A stretch of 64,000 nt of DNA from Sitta carolinensis (Eukaryota; Chordata; Aves; Passeriformes; Sittidae), in the NCBI GenBank assembly GCA_032173965.1, contig CM063284.1, forward strand, positions 134,577,625 through 134,641,624. The letters run 5' to 3'. The first letter of the stretch is position 1; the number at the start of each line of letters is the position of its first letter. Both the position numbers and the translations under genes were made by a program. Of the stretch, positions 12,713 to 26,080 are shown in pieces. The notes under the pieces were generated by a model. That model searched no databases. It was not told the DNA's origin and saw nothing but the letters and a program-made list of their open reading frames with translations.

Positions 12713-15545
12713 TTAGAATTAGAGAATCATAGAAATGTTTTAGATTGAAAAGACTTCTAAGATCATTGTGTCCAACCACTAACCCAGCACTGCCAAGTCC
12801 ACCTCTAAATCATGTCCCTAAGTGTCATCCTAAGTGTCATATTGACACACCTTTGAAATACCTCTAGGCATGGTGACTCTAGCGCTTCCTTAAGCAGCCT
12901 GTTCCAATGCTTGACAACTCTTTCCATGAAGAAAATTTTTCAAAAAGTACAAACTAAATCTCTCCTGGTGTAATTTGAGGCAACAGGACAATTTCCTCTT
13001 GTCCTGTTGCAAGTTACCTGGGAGAAAAAGCCAACCTCCACTACACCCTCCATTCAGGTAGAGAGCCATAAGGTCTCCCCGAGCCTCTTTTTCTCCAGGA
13101 TAAACAGCCCTAGCTCCCTCAGCTGCCGCTCACATGATTTGCATCAGCTTTGTCACCCTTCTAGGGAACACGCTCCAGCACCTTGGTGTCCCTCACATAA
13201 TGAGAGGCCCAAAACTAAACCCAGGATTCAAGGTGTGGCCACACCAGTGCTGAGTACAGGACAATCACTGCCCTAACCCTGCTGGCCACAGCATTTCTGA
13301 TACCACCCAGGATGTCACCTGGGCACACAACCAGTTCATGGTCATCCGGCTGTTGACCAATATTTCCAGGTCATTTCCAGCCAGGCAACTTTCCAAAACT
13401 CTTCCCCAAACCCATGGCATTGCACAGGGATGTCGTGATTCAAGCACAAGATCCAGCACTTCTCCTTGTTGAACCTCATAGTGTTGGGCACAGGCCAATG
13501 ATCTTGAAGTCCCCCATGAGAACACATGCAAGCAATTGTGAGACTTCTCGCAGCTGCCTGCAGAATATTTCATCTGCCTTTTCATCTTGGTTGGGAGGCC
13601 TGTAACAGACTCCCACCATGATAACTGCCTTGTTGGCCTTCCCCCAGTTCTTACCCAGAAACAGTCAACCCTATCCTCACCATCATTAAGCTCTATCAAA
13701 ACACTCCTGACATAGAGGGCTACCCCAGAGCCTCCCATTCCTTGCCTGTCGCTTCTGAGGAATTTATAGCCATCCATTGCAGCAGTCCAGTTGTGTGACT
13801 CCTCGCATAATGTCTCCAGGATGACACCCGTGTCTTAATCTTTTTGCTGCACAATTGCTTCCAGTTTCTCCTGTTCAGCCCATGCTGTGTGACCTGGTGT
13901 AAATGCACTTCAGTTGGGTTATTAAGCCCTCTGCCTTTTGCAGGGGAAGAAGCTCTAATTCCTACATGACGGTTTACAGGCTCTTCTATGGTTTTTAGCA
14001 CATTAATAAGCCTTTCATCCTTGTGGTCTCATGGATCTCCATCCCCTACATCTACCAAGAAACTAGACTGAAGGACCTCACTAGTGCACCATCCCTCAAA
14101 CACTGGCATGCCAGCCCCAGGCTTACCTCCAGTGAGTGATCCTGATTTTATCCCCTTCTCCCTTAAAATTTAGGTTAAAGCTCTCTCAATGAGCGCTGCT
14201 AACCCCTGTGTCCTTCCAAATATACCCAAATATACCAAGCAAGCAGGCTTGGTGTCACGTGATCAAAACCCCCAAAATTCTGCCAATAACACTAAATTAT
14301 AAGCAGATACTATTCTCTTGGCTCTATCCATTTCTTCCTTCATCATTCCCTGCAACTGTGGTCCTGGTGCCTTAACTGGTTATCCCAAAGACCTGAAGGC
14401 TCTCTTGGTTGTCCTCAGCATACTTGTTGCCACTTCATCACTCCCCATTTGAAAAATCCATAATGGCTGGTACCCTGAGGGCCATTGCAGGATAGGAAGT
14501 TTTCTTTTCACATCTTAATACATCCACCAGGGAGGCACAAACTTCTCTAAGAAGCAGGTCTAGACTGCATATTGTTTCTTCTGTTCCCCTTGGTAGAGAA
14601 CCTGCTGTGGCAGTGATCCATCATTTTTTTCTTTTTGGAAGCAGTTTTGACATGAGTCATAAGGTAACAATCTCTGGGATACCTCCACACTGCAGGAACC
14701 ATTGTCCTCATCATCGTTCAGTTCCACTTGCAGAACATCCTACCTATTATGGGCCCCTGGGGAGGTGAAGCAGCCTCAGAGGGAGATGCACCTGCTGCAT
14801 CAGGCAGCACTTGCCACCACTTCCCCCAGCCCCTTAACCCATGTCTTCAGCCATGCAGTGAGGGGACAGAAAATGCTCTATTTCATGCATTCCCTGTCCC
14901 TTGTCAGTCTGTCAGGCCCTTCCCAGGGTAGACAAGGTGCAGTTCAAACAGTCTGTCTTTCACACCCCCTGATACTCCTCAGCCTACTGCCCTCCTCTGG
15001 CATTGAGGAGAGGAGCTCCTCCGTGTGGGTGCACCACCCCAGGGCTGCTCACTCTTGCCATCCATTCTGGCATCAGAGCTGGGCACAGCTCCAGCTGGCA
15101 CCAGGGCTGCAGCATGTCCCCATCGGAGCCTTCCTGGTGGCTTCTGCCTGGGGGACAATGCTGCCCCTGGGTGAAGCTGCCTGGATTTCAGTGCCCTTCA
15201 TACCCGCCTTCTGTGCCAGCTGCTGCCCAAACTGCCACACCGTGTCCTGCTGACTGTCCTGACCTGTCTGTCCACCCTGCTGGCAATGCTCCTGCTCACC
15301 AGCACTCCCCAGGGGGTTCTTTTATATGTGTGGGGGCCTGGCCACCATTGCTCCTAGCCCTGCCCTCAGGTCCTGGTGTGAGCTGTGGGCTCCTGGCATC
15401 TCTTGGGGTTCAACATGGAGTTCTCCCAGTTTGGGAACTCTCTGAGCACCACACTGGGGTGCTGTGCTGCAGAATGAGTTGGCACCAGAGCCATCACCTC
15501 AGCAACCAGGGTTGTGTCCTGAGGCTGTGGACCCTGTGCCATTCA
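12713..15545 (-). mobile_element. CR1 LINE, near full extent but internally deleted
   Basis: Read on the - strand, this is a CR1 element running from about 15545 (5') to 12713 (3'). The GC-rich 14650-15545 part resembles the CR1 5' region and ORF1. ORF2 starts near 14000. The endonuclease-domain segment is recognisable: DGYKFLRSDRQGMGG then GVALYVRS (about 13777-13690), RVDCFWVR (about 13683-13660), a frameshifted RPPNQDEKADE (about 13600-13568) and MGDF (about 13515). Immediately after this comes MRFNKEKCWIL (about 13483-13450), which belongs to the end of the reverse transcriptase region. It then continues through the ORF2 tail to the 3' end at 12713-12770. The catalytic reverse transcriptase core is therefore missing. 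Several stops and frameshifts show it is inactive. The 5' limit is approximate. Confidence 0.85.
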
Positions 15546-18500
15546 AGAAAGTACATTTGTTTAACACATTCTTTTCAGAAATAATGGGATTAATTTCCTA
15601 GGAATGGGCTGAGGGCCAAGGTGATCTGCTTCAGAAAGTAGGGTGTTCATCATCTGATTTCCAAAATTTCTCCTCAAATTCCTAAATAAGAAGTGTTTTC
15701 AAGAAATTGGGGTTTTTTTCAATCTAATTTCAAATATTGAAAAGTTGTTCACACTCCACCTCCACATTTGGAATAAATAATTCTGAGTTTATCTTTTTGG
15801 GGAATCTCTGTTCTTAATACTAAGTAATAATTACATTTTTGTATGTAAAGTAAGAAAATAAAAGTTTCTCCAAAATAGATTTTGTTTTTTACCATATTAC
15901 TAATTATGCTGCTAAAGTTTTCCAGACTATATCCAGATTTAAGAAACACAGGAAAATAATTTTTTATCTTGTCAAAAATACAAGTTGTCCCAGCCAGATT
16001 CCCTTAATTCACTTAAGATATTTTCCATCCCATCTTTCTGTTGTTGTAAAATGACACAAGACAGATCATGTTTTCTGTTCTTGGTTATAAATTTTACTCC
16101 GACATATTCCACTCGCTTTTCTCCTCATGCTTTACAGAAGTAATCTTTGCATATTCTCATTTCTGCAACTACTTTTTGTATCTTCTTCATGGCCATGATG
16201 ATGGGGTCACAAACACCACCACTTTGGAGTGAGTGTGCAAGCACATAGGTCCTGTATGTAACGAGTGGGAAACTGCTAAGCAGTGAGAGTATCTGCATTT
16301 GTCACTGTTTCTGCAAGGTACTGCTTTGTGGGATCAGAATAGTTATAGCCTTCATTTTACATATATGTAGAACTAATACACTACTTTGATTTTCTATGCT
16401 CAGATATACTCAAGCTGTTCAGTTACTTCAAATTTATTCCAGAGCACTTAAAAATAGATTTTAGTCTGTAGATTTATCTTTCCAGTGATGATCTAATCCA
16501 CAAATGAAGCTACAAATATTTGCATTTAAAGAATTTTCATATTATATAAATTGCATAATAAAAGCCAATGACTGTAAAATGTATGTGTTTAAATTGAAAA
16601 AGAATACTTACAATGTATTAATAATCAGAAATTGTGTTTATTACCTAGTCTGCATTGAATTTTTGGAATTAAAAGACAGTGGATTTTGAAAGAAGAAAAA
16701 ATACACTATCTAATTTCTTTTTATAAAAGAATTGTAAATTTCAAGACTAACTAACCTGAGGTTTTTTTTATAGAACCTGTTAAGCAATGGTCAGCTAATA
16801 TTTTAATAAATATTAATAAGTTATGACCACCAGTAATTACAGTGATCATAACAGTTTTGTATAGGTTATACATATTACTCATATTTAATGCAGTAATTTT
16901 CATTTTTTATGTTTAAGTGCAATCCAAAGCGATAGGTACTTCTTTTAGTGTTGAAGGATGTGCTCAAAAAAATAAAAAGCTTGTCTGGTATTCCATGATC
17001 TGAAACTATATGTAAAAACCTCAAGATTTGTTAATCTTTAAAGCTGTGCACAGAACACTGATATTTTATCTGCTGTCCTGCATCCTTTGGAAAAAAAAAT
17101 CCTACATGTTTCTGAAGTGTGTTGCTTTTAGTTTGACCACCACGAGCTTCATCTGCACTTGTAAAAGCTGATGTAATAGCTGTTTGTATTTCATACAACC
17201 ATCTCCCAAGTGAGCCATAGAGGTTAATCTGAAGATTAGTAGCTCAAATCCCAGCATTTTCCGTATAGTTTTCAATTTTAAATTGTATGCTGTTATTGAC
17301 AGTCTCCTTTCCTTTCACTTATTAATTCTGATATTCGGAAGGACTGCAACAGTATCTGAATGACTGCAAAGGTATGTGCGTAGCAACTACGTAAGCAATT
17401 CTTCCTGGGTTTATATACATATTTATGTAAACATGTAATTTCACAAAAGCTTACTATAAACATGGTGATCCTTTCTATTTTCCTATACATTCAGAATCTC
17501 ACAAGGTCATCTGCCTTTTGAACTTTGTAGTATATTGAGCATGTCTCACTTAACAGGTTTTACTGATGAATTTAGGTAATTATTGTAAAATGATATTTTT
17601 CACTTGGAAGTTCAGGGGAAAATGAAAGCTAACATGTAATTCACAAACAGACTTTACTGAATAGCAAGAAATAAAAGCATCTTTGCAGTCCTGGCTCCAT
17701 GTGAAATTTTCAGCCCATCGCTTGGCCAGAGAAAGACAGCCTAAGTGTCTCTGATGCTGCTGCTAATCTGAAGTTTTCTTACGGGATTAAAGTTGTTCTT
17801 GCAATATAAACAGGATCTTCCTGAGGGCTGTATTGGATCATTTTGAAATGAAAACAATAATACACTGAAATATTTTTACTGGAGTACATTAAAAAAATCT
17901 CGCCTTTTATCTGAATTTCAAAGATCACAGTTTATATTAGCATTTTCAAAATAGCATTTGGTATTATCCCTGTATCTACTGCTATCTTCTCCTTCTTTTT
18001 TCCTAATGGCTCTGTAACCTACCAGAAAAGATAGAGCAGTATCCAAAGCTGGACAGCAAAAAGAGCTCAAATTGGAAATAAATGCACTTTTTAGACACTG
18101 AGATGAATTAGTCCTCGGAACAGTTTAATTGTGATATATTGTCTGTTGCTTTGTTTCTTTTAATGGAGTCCACAGACTTTCAGAAAAGAAAAATGTGACC
18201 ACAACTTATGAAGCACAAGCCGTTTCCAGAATTACTGGGCAAATGCTAAGATATGCAGTAGGCAGGATGCCAGACTTGGTAACCAAAACACTTCCTTCAG
18301 ATGTCAAAACCAATGCAATATTATTTTGTTACTCTCTTCTCCCTCGTCCTCTTATTTTCCCTGATGTTTTAAGTACTTCTTGCTGTGCTTTAGATCTCAG
18401 GTGGAAAGGGATCACTTACTGACACATTAAAAACAGAGCGGGATTCTCATGGGAGATAATAAATCATGATTTCACTGGAGGCAGAGATAGGATAAAACTC

Positions 18501-21500
18501 TTCCTTGAATCCTCACCTGATCCCCAGCATTTGAACCTTATGCTCCAATGGCATCTGAGATTCCTAAGAGAAGGGAGTAGTTTGCCAGGTTATCAAAAAT
18601 ACTTGCTTCAGACATTCTCTGAGCTGTTTATCTGCTAAAGGGGATTGATGAATTTCTGCCTTGTGGTTTGATGTTTTTGTTTCAGTTTTATTTTATTTTA
18701 TTTTATTTTATTTTATTTTATTTTATTTTATTTTATTTTATTTTATTTTTCTCCACATAGATGTTAAGATTGTACTCTGGTCTAAGCTAATAGGAGCCTT
18801 CTTGGAGCCAGCAAAGACCAAGATATGATTTATGACCTCAGTGGTGGAGCAGCCAGTCTCAAGAATGTTATGCCAGTGTGTAAGGGTCTTGTGAGTGCTG
18901 CTGAGGGGAAAGGGAGGAGGAAGCCTCCTCTGAGAGCCATGAGGCAAAAGGCAGGAGCTGAGAACTACCACTGTGATTATCTATTATCAATTGTTAATGC
19001 AGCCAAATGGCATTTTCTCAGTAATTTTTTTTCCAGCTAAATGGAAATCCAGAAACACCATGTTTTATATTTTCATTCTTGACATAGGTCTAGAGTGCAG
19101 TCACTGAAGCTGGTGTAGATGTAGGGACAGAAAGGTGAAATCCTGCTCTGTTCCAGTTCTGGCTGCTCAGCCTGCCAGGGCTCCCGCTAATACACAGATG
19201 CCACTTTCTCCATTACAGCAGTCAAAAAAACCTGACAAAAAAAATTAGAAGGAACATGGGAGTTTTTGCCTCAGTTAGGGTGGTTTACTGCAATGCAGGT
19301 ACCTCTTCTGCATAATACATCAGAGTTGTAGCATAGGAGTATTAGCACAAATGAAAAGTCCCGTTTTTACAAGAAATGTAATTTGGCTCGCATCCAAATA
19401 ATCACCCGAATAATAAGAGAAGAGCTAAGTGGGGAAAAAAGCATCCACAGGCCTTCTAAAAATGCACACTTACTATGCTATGTACTGTGAACAGAGAGGT
19501 CTGTCACATCCAGATTTATAAGAAAGCAAAGGTTATTCTACAGATAAGCAGTTAGTACAATGAAGATTTTTTTGAGGAAAAAGAAAAATCAATATTTATG
19601 CTTTCATCACTGTATTTTATATACAGATAGCAAATTCAGCACACTGGATGGAGCTAAGAAGTTAATTCTGTGTTTTTTAGTTTTATTATTATTATTCTGT
19701 AAGAATTACTGCAGTAGATCAGACAAAAGATCCAAATCTTATCCCTAGAAAATGCTTCATCCATCTTCTTAACACCCACATCCCTGAAATTCATATTTTT
19801 TTTTAAAAATAAAGAGATAAGTCAGAGGATAAGGGGGATTGATGTGTTATCTGACAAAATGACCAAAGCTTGAACACGTGCAGTCTAATTGCTCCTTGCC
19901 AACTCTGCAATCCTGACTATAGCCTCCGTCCTCTCTTCCCACACATCTACCTACATTTAAGCACGAAATGGCAGCGTCTCGTGAAAGTCTTTCCTCTTGG
20001 GTAATGTGGAGATACGAAGACAATCTTTGCCGTATTGATTTACCCCTTCTCTGAATCAGTAAAAGTACAATAGGGAAAACACCAGTTAAGTTATTTTAAG
20101 AAGAATCAACTTTCATTTTGTAAACCTTGGATTAAAGAAATTAGTAAAAAAAAATTTAATATACTGTATTTCATGGATTTGAATAAGTAAAGAGGAAAAT
20201 CAGAAACAGGTTATCACTGAGATTCTTAGGAATAAAATAAGGTACCTTGTAATTGAAGTAGTCTTGCCATATTCATAAGCCTTTATTCCAAAAAGTATCC
20301 TCATGCAAATAGAATAAATCACATTGCAAGCCTTTCAGAAATGCCATTTCCAGACTCTACCTTCTGATGATTACTGTTCTCTTTTTTTCTGTAAAGTTCT
20401 ATAGAGAATATATTTTAATTAGCTTCCACTTGATACCACTTCATACACACTGCCCAGATTTGACCCAGTGTCTGATCATATAGAATGCATTACAAAAGAA
20501 CTGGTCATTTGAGTGCTTTAATATAGCTTTGCATTAATGTGAGACATCATTTAGACAAGGCATTAAAAGTGTTATTTTAATGACTGAAGTGTGTAGGGTG
20601 GGAAGAAGCTTAATCTTTATAGGAAGAACAATTTCAATTAGCTCTAAAATATTAATTTGTTGGTATAACTATATACTCTAATGTATTTGGCTACAAAAAA
20701 AAAATCTAATGAATAATACATTGCTAGATCTCAGTTTAATTCCTGTGTCGTAACTAGTACTTTCAGTTCAAACAAGGAAAAGAGTCTTTTAACGTTCATG
20801 ATTTTTGTTGGGATGCACTTAGTCTGATTGCTTATAACAAAAAATTTTGTTCAGCATATTTTGACAAGGTAGCATAAATAAGGAAAACACCACATGGCTA
20901 TTGGTTTATTGAATAGTTCATAAATATAAAGACAACATTTGTTTACAGAAAGTGCATGTCTTGTTTATTTATCCAGTGAATTTAAAATACATTATAATTG
21001 ACAGGAATATGGTATCCACCTGTAGAAAGCATGAAGACTTTATCATAAAATACCTGGGTTCTGTTAATCCCTAATGCTGTGTTTGAGAAGCAAATATATT
21101 GTCCTTTTGACTCCTGCTAGTCCATAATTTAATTTCTAAGCCTTATATGCCCCATTTCCTATGGCTAGCAGCACTTCTCTAAACTTGAGAATTTGAGAAC
21201 TTATACAAGAATTTCTCATAAAATCAGCGTGAATATCATTGTTAAAATCGTTAAACCTGGTGTGCCATAAGCATATCTAAGGCCTTGGGATGTAGATACA
21301 GCTTTAGAATGTTGCCATTTTTTCCTAGAAATCGTTTCTAATTATTCTGTAAGGATGTAGAATTGCATTGTAGCTTGTTAACTGCACAACACCTGGACAG
21401 AGCTTTCTCGCAAGACAGTCAATTCATAACATCACCTGTGCCGATGTTGATGATTTTACTGGCAAAAAAAAGTTTAATTTTATTAAGTTCAAGGCAATTT

Positions 21501-24500
21501 TATTTCACTTTGGTGTTAGGATTGGTCACAGATGGTTTTAGGGAAGAGTATTGTGATCTTGCTACTGCAGGTTTCTTTGCTCTTCATCCCCTAAAAAATG
21601 AAATGTTCAACTTCTGTAAGTGGTGTGACTGTATTGAAGCCTCTCAGGTGATCCTCTTGAACTACCCTTTGTTCCTATATCACTCTAACAGAATACCTGT
21701 GCAAAACATAGTGTGCCCCTTTCCAGTGTTTTAAAGCCAATGCTGCTTATTTAAGTAGTCACACTGAGAAAAGACTTCCTTGCTTTTGCTCACAAAAGAA
21801 TGGATGCATCTGGTGTCCAGACCTGGTTATAGGTATTTCATTTATAGAAGGAAATGTGATCTCAGACATACTTTGGTGCCAAGAATTTCTTGTTGTCTGT
21901 TCTCCAGGTCAGCATGCCAGACCAGTTCTCAGATACACTATTTTTTTTTTTCTCAATGATTGAGCAATGAGTTGTTATGTACCTTTTAGGTCCCCAGGTC
22001 ACTTGCTAGAGTCAAGAATCTTAATTGGAGACATCTAAGGCTCTCCAGACACCATGTTTGAGTCTTCGAGGTGTTTGTTTAGTCTATTTTATACCATCAT
22101 TATACAGCAAAATTAAAACTTAGGTTTAATAAAAAAATGGGAATCGATGCAATAATTTATTCATTAATAATAATTTCACTTTCTTAATTTACGTACTCTG
22201 GGATAAAAATGCTTAATTTCTTTGGTTTGGGAGCCTACTGCTTTTTCCTTTCTCTACCAAAAAAATTGCAGAAAGTTAAAGAAAAAAAATCAACCTAAGA
22301 ATCTTCTAAAAGAAGAGAAACCTATTTGCAGTTTCAGAAACTAGGTAAAAGAATGCTTTTGTAATAGATTTCATGCAGCAGTTGGCATTGGCAGTACTGC
22401 AAAAAGAGATGTATTCTGTCGTGCTCTGTTTGATCAAGTGCTAAACCCGTGTGATCAATAGAGAGACAGATGTCGGGTGCAGATGGCGATGCCGTGATAC
22501 CTGGGGCAGAGTGGGCCTGCCAGAATGACAGAATGGGAACAAGGAAGAGCAGCAATGCAACAGAATGTGACAAATGAAATTAGGGTTTATACTAGTCGAT
22601 AATTTACAGCTAATAGAAAGTGACAGAATTTTTCAGCATACAGCACATTTACTCTCGCAATACTATAGTCGATGCATTTTTCATGCAAAACAATGGGAGC
22701 TGCTTTGAAGAGCTGGCTGTAGCTATATGTATTTTGTTACATTGCAACTTGTACAATTGATATTTAAACAAAGCTAGTAACATCAAACCAAGTAAGCACC
22801 AAGTGTATGAAACAAGATTGTATTTTCAAGTTTGAAATGAGTCCATCTGATGCTCAGACTGTGTAGCAGTCCTCCTACAAGAAAATGAAGACATTATTAC
22901 TGTTTATATGAATATAAAGTAGAGATCCACTACAGCCATGTAAATAAACATCGAATTGCCCTTGGTATTTAGAAACTGAGTTTATAATCTGTTTCATTCT
23001 TTTTATTAATTATAGTGATGGAGTGAGTACAATGAGCTTTCTGCTCTTCCCTTCTCCAAATTCCAATCTAAAATCCATAGTTAATACACTTGGCAGATAA
23101 TTGTGTTCTATTTTATGCTGATACAATTCAGAGTAGAATGATTGGTAGCTTAGGGGTTATACCCTTTCTGTTAAAGGTTAATATCACTTTTATTTCCTTT
23201 TCCAGCTTTCCAGAGTTTCAGGAGCTGTGTATGCATGTGTGTATACATGTGTATATAAATGAAAAATATGCCTGCACACACATATAAATTCAAGTACATG
23301 TATATGGATTTTAATATATTCAAAATTCATCACACACTCTTCCATTACACTTTCCAAGTTTACCCTGTTGCCAACTCTAATAAAAATGGGAATCCCATCC
23401 TATAAAAAACGAAGGCTATCAAAGTTGTATTTATGACTGAAAATGTAATGTAGTGGTCAAATCATTTATTGTGCAATTTAACATTTTCTATTTTCTGGGC
23501 AAAATTAATGGATATTTTATATATTACTTTTTTCCTTTTTTTTTTAACAATAAAAGAGCAGTTATGGTCTATTCTGCAGACTTGATTTTCATCAGTTCTG
23601 AGTAATGGGTCTTCCTTTAACAGGCTGTAATATGGCATTCAGCAAGACAAACCCTGAATCAGAACTGAAAAATAAAAAATCCATCTTGCTCTTCTTTTCC
23701 TGTTGCCTCCTGCTTGATATATTTTTCACACTTAAAGGTAAATATCTCTTAATACTGATGTCACTTGATTTTTAGGGTAAAATCTGAACTTAGTTTGGAC
23801 ACAGTAAACACAGAAAATCACCATTATGAACACCAATGCCTTTCCTTCAGGCCTCTGACAGTCTACCCAGGTATCTTTCACACTGATTTCTATGGTGTGT
23901 TAGTTCCAGTGGACAGTCATTTTGACTCGATGTCATGATATTCACACATAGGTGAGAGAAGAGTTTTTCATGTGATTTTTCTTTCTGAAGCTGTGCAAAT
24001 GTCAGTCTTTGTTATGTGCTTACATAGACCACAATTAAAGTTTCATCAGTAATTCCTTGGATAATGGTAATTTGACAAAGAAAACTTTATAGGCTGTTGA
24101 TATGTTGTTTGTTTTTCAATAAAACAGTGCATTTCCCCATTTTTATGTGCTTTTTGACAACATGAATTTATTGCTTTTCCCATGCCTACAGACTGTATGT
24201 ATGTATCTTTTTTCTCTCTAGGAATTTTATTTTTTGCAAAAGGATTGGGCACCAATAAATACTGTCTTTCCTTGCAAATTCAGGTTCTCAGATAGATTCA
24301 TTTAGTCAGAAAAGGAGCTCCTATTTGTCATCCTACACTAAATATGGTACATACAGTTGGAATTTTACAGGCATGAAAAGGAAGAGTAAGTATGTTCACA
24401 CTGTGTTCCACATTTGTATATTTGCCTCAGGTGACAGATATTGAAAATGTATCATACAATTTCTATACTTTGATTGATTGTTTCTATGAAACAAGTTTAG

Positions 24501-25659
24501 GAAGTATGCCAGAAACTTGCTGTTTTTACCAATCCAGAGTAGTGGTGAAAGACTTATCTCCAAAATAGCTAATACTAACACCTGTACTTGTTTCAGGTTT
24601 ATCTAATAAACTAAGCCTTCATTTAGTAATAAGCTATTAACCTTGAAACTCAAACATCTTCCCAAGGATAGTGTCATGCACAAAAGAGAACATACTTTTT
24701 TTTTGGTAATATATTCTTGCCTTCTCCAAAGTTGTAGCCAAGCAAAACAGAAGAGACAGCAGGTCTTCTCCTCTGAGCACTGGCATAGTGGTATCATCTT
24801 GGAAAGCCAAGCTGGGAGAAGAACAATCATCTGTGATACTGAGAGTGGCATGTTTTGGGTGCCATTAATCCACACGCGTGTGCCCCAGCTGCTACACTGG
24901 CTGAAAGGGGTTCACCTGTTGAAAGAGATTCTCCATCCAGTAACTTAGGGAGCTGAAAAAGAATGAGCAGATGTATCAGCAGGAGCTGGCACCAGATTAA
25001 GAAACAAATTAGGACCAGAGGTTTCTTATGACTCTCTTGGCTACAGGTTCAGGCCTGTAGACGGGATAACACTTTATGCAGTCGAAAGCATTCTCAGAGA
25101 TTTATTTTGATATGCATAGAAATTCTGCTAGCAGAGTAGTAGCTGGTTGTTCAAATGGAAATTGTGTGAAGAATTTCTTGTAGAAAACTTTGGTGAGCGA
25201 AACAGTATTAAATGTCCATTCTTCAGTCTTCTATGACCAATTAGAAATTAGCTGAGCATTTTCAAGTACCTTCTCAAGTACTGAAAATGTGCATTTGGTA
25301 TATGGTTAACTGAAAAGTTCTAAGTGTGTCTGATGCTGTATATATCATAATGGTCTAATATTATAAATTACCTGTATGCTCACATTGTGAAGCCTTTTAC
25401 CATTATTATGATTATATGGCTCAATGCATAGTTATGTTATCCCAGGTGTGACATGCTATGTTCCTTTGTACACTGTGAAAGCTAGAAGTACCAAACAGCT
25501 CTATTTCAGTGACACTACACAGCTTTATCTGAGCCCCAAAGGCAACCATTCAATTGTATGAGACTGGATTTCTAATTTAAGCACATCTAAAGATCTTTTG
25601 CTAGAGATCACAAAAGCCTATACAGTTTTTAGAACAAGACAGAGGCTGTCAGTTTGCCA
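15546..25659 (+). other. ZFPM2: ZFPM2 intron, mostly unique-looking sequence
   Basis: Apart from the (TTTTA)12 array at 18686-18749, I recognise no repeat family, exon or RNA gene in this stretch. It is AT-rich with scattered short homopolymers. The longest frames, for example 21363-21734 on + and 22334-22573 on -, show no domain and are judged chance openings. Confidence 0.65.
18686..18749. repeat. (TTTTA)12 pentanucleotide microsatellite
   Basis: Twelve perfect TTTTA units occupy 18686-18745, followed by four more Ts. There are no interruptions, so length polymorphism is likely. Confidence 0.97.
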
Positions 25660-26080
25660 TATATGAAAGCTCAGTGCACCCACATCTTGACTACTGTGTG
25701 AAGCTCTGATCACAGCTGAGGAAGGGCAGCCAGAGTGATCAAGGGAGCAGCTATCTTATGACAATAGACAAAAAAATCTGAGACTTCTCCATCTGGTGAA
25801 GAGAAAGACGAGGGGGAAACTTGATACAGGCTTACAAAATCTTGAAGCTAGTGGATAAAGTGAATGAAGAACTGTTATTCCTCAAATCCTGCAGTGCTAC
25901 AGGAAACTGGGAGAAGAACAATTTAAAACAGATTATCACGGCAGTGAGCTAACTCTGTGAACTTGATGCCACAGGAGCCTGTGAAAGCAGACAGTATCAG
26001 CAGGTTCAGAGAGAGATTGGACAAATTCATGGACAACAGATCTGTAAATGGTACTAAGAGGATGTATCCACTAACATTCC
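25660..26080 (+). mobile_element. Ancient CR1-type LINE tail, heavily diverged
   Basis: The + strand shows eroded remnants of the CR1 ORF2 tail: CACCCACATCTTGACTACTG near 25677 corresponds to the PHLDYC motif, and CAGCCAGAGTGATCAAGG near 25727 to RA-RVIKG. Towards the end, TTGGACAAATTCATGGACAA at about 26018 and a degraded ATGG-TA pattern match the 3' end of old amniote CR1 families (RLDKFMD then NGTK-like), not the younger avian ones. It has many more substitutions and indels than the other CR1 copies here. Boundaries are approximate. Confidence 0.6.

Noticed and set aside
13265..13777. 170-codon - strand frame as a host gene
   Set aside because: It is a fused relic of CR1 ORF2: endonuclease start, frameshifted middle and reverse transcriptase tail.
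14702..15584. Two long + strand frames (183 and 193 codons) as possible genes
   Set aside because: They are antisense to the 5'/ORF1 region of the CR1 element; no motif and no splice or promoter support.
18686..18749. Regular repeat considered as a CRISPR-like or satellite array
   Set aside because: It is a simple TTTTA microsatellite with no spacers, in vertebrate DNA.
22334..22573. Small - strand frame beginning with a signal-peptide-like segment (MSHSVALLLFLVPIL)
   Set aside because: No promoter, splice or family evidence. A hydrophobic N-terminus is common by chance in AT-rich intron, and the rest has no recognisable features.
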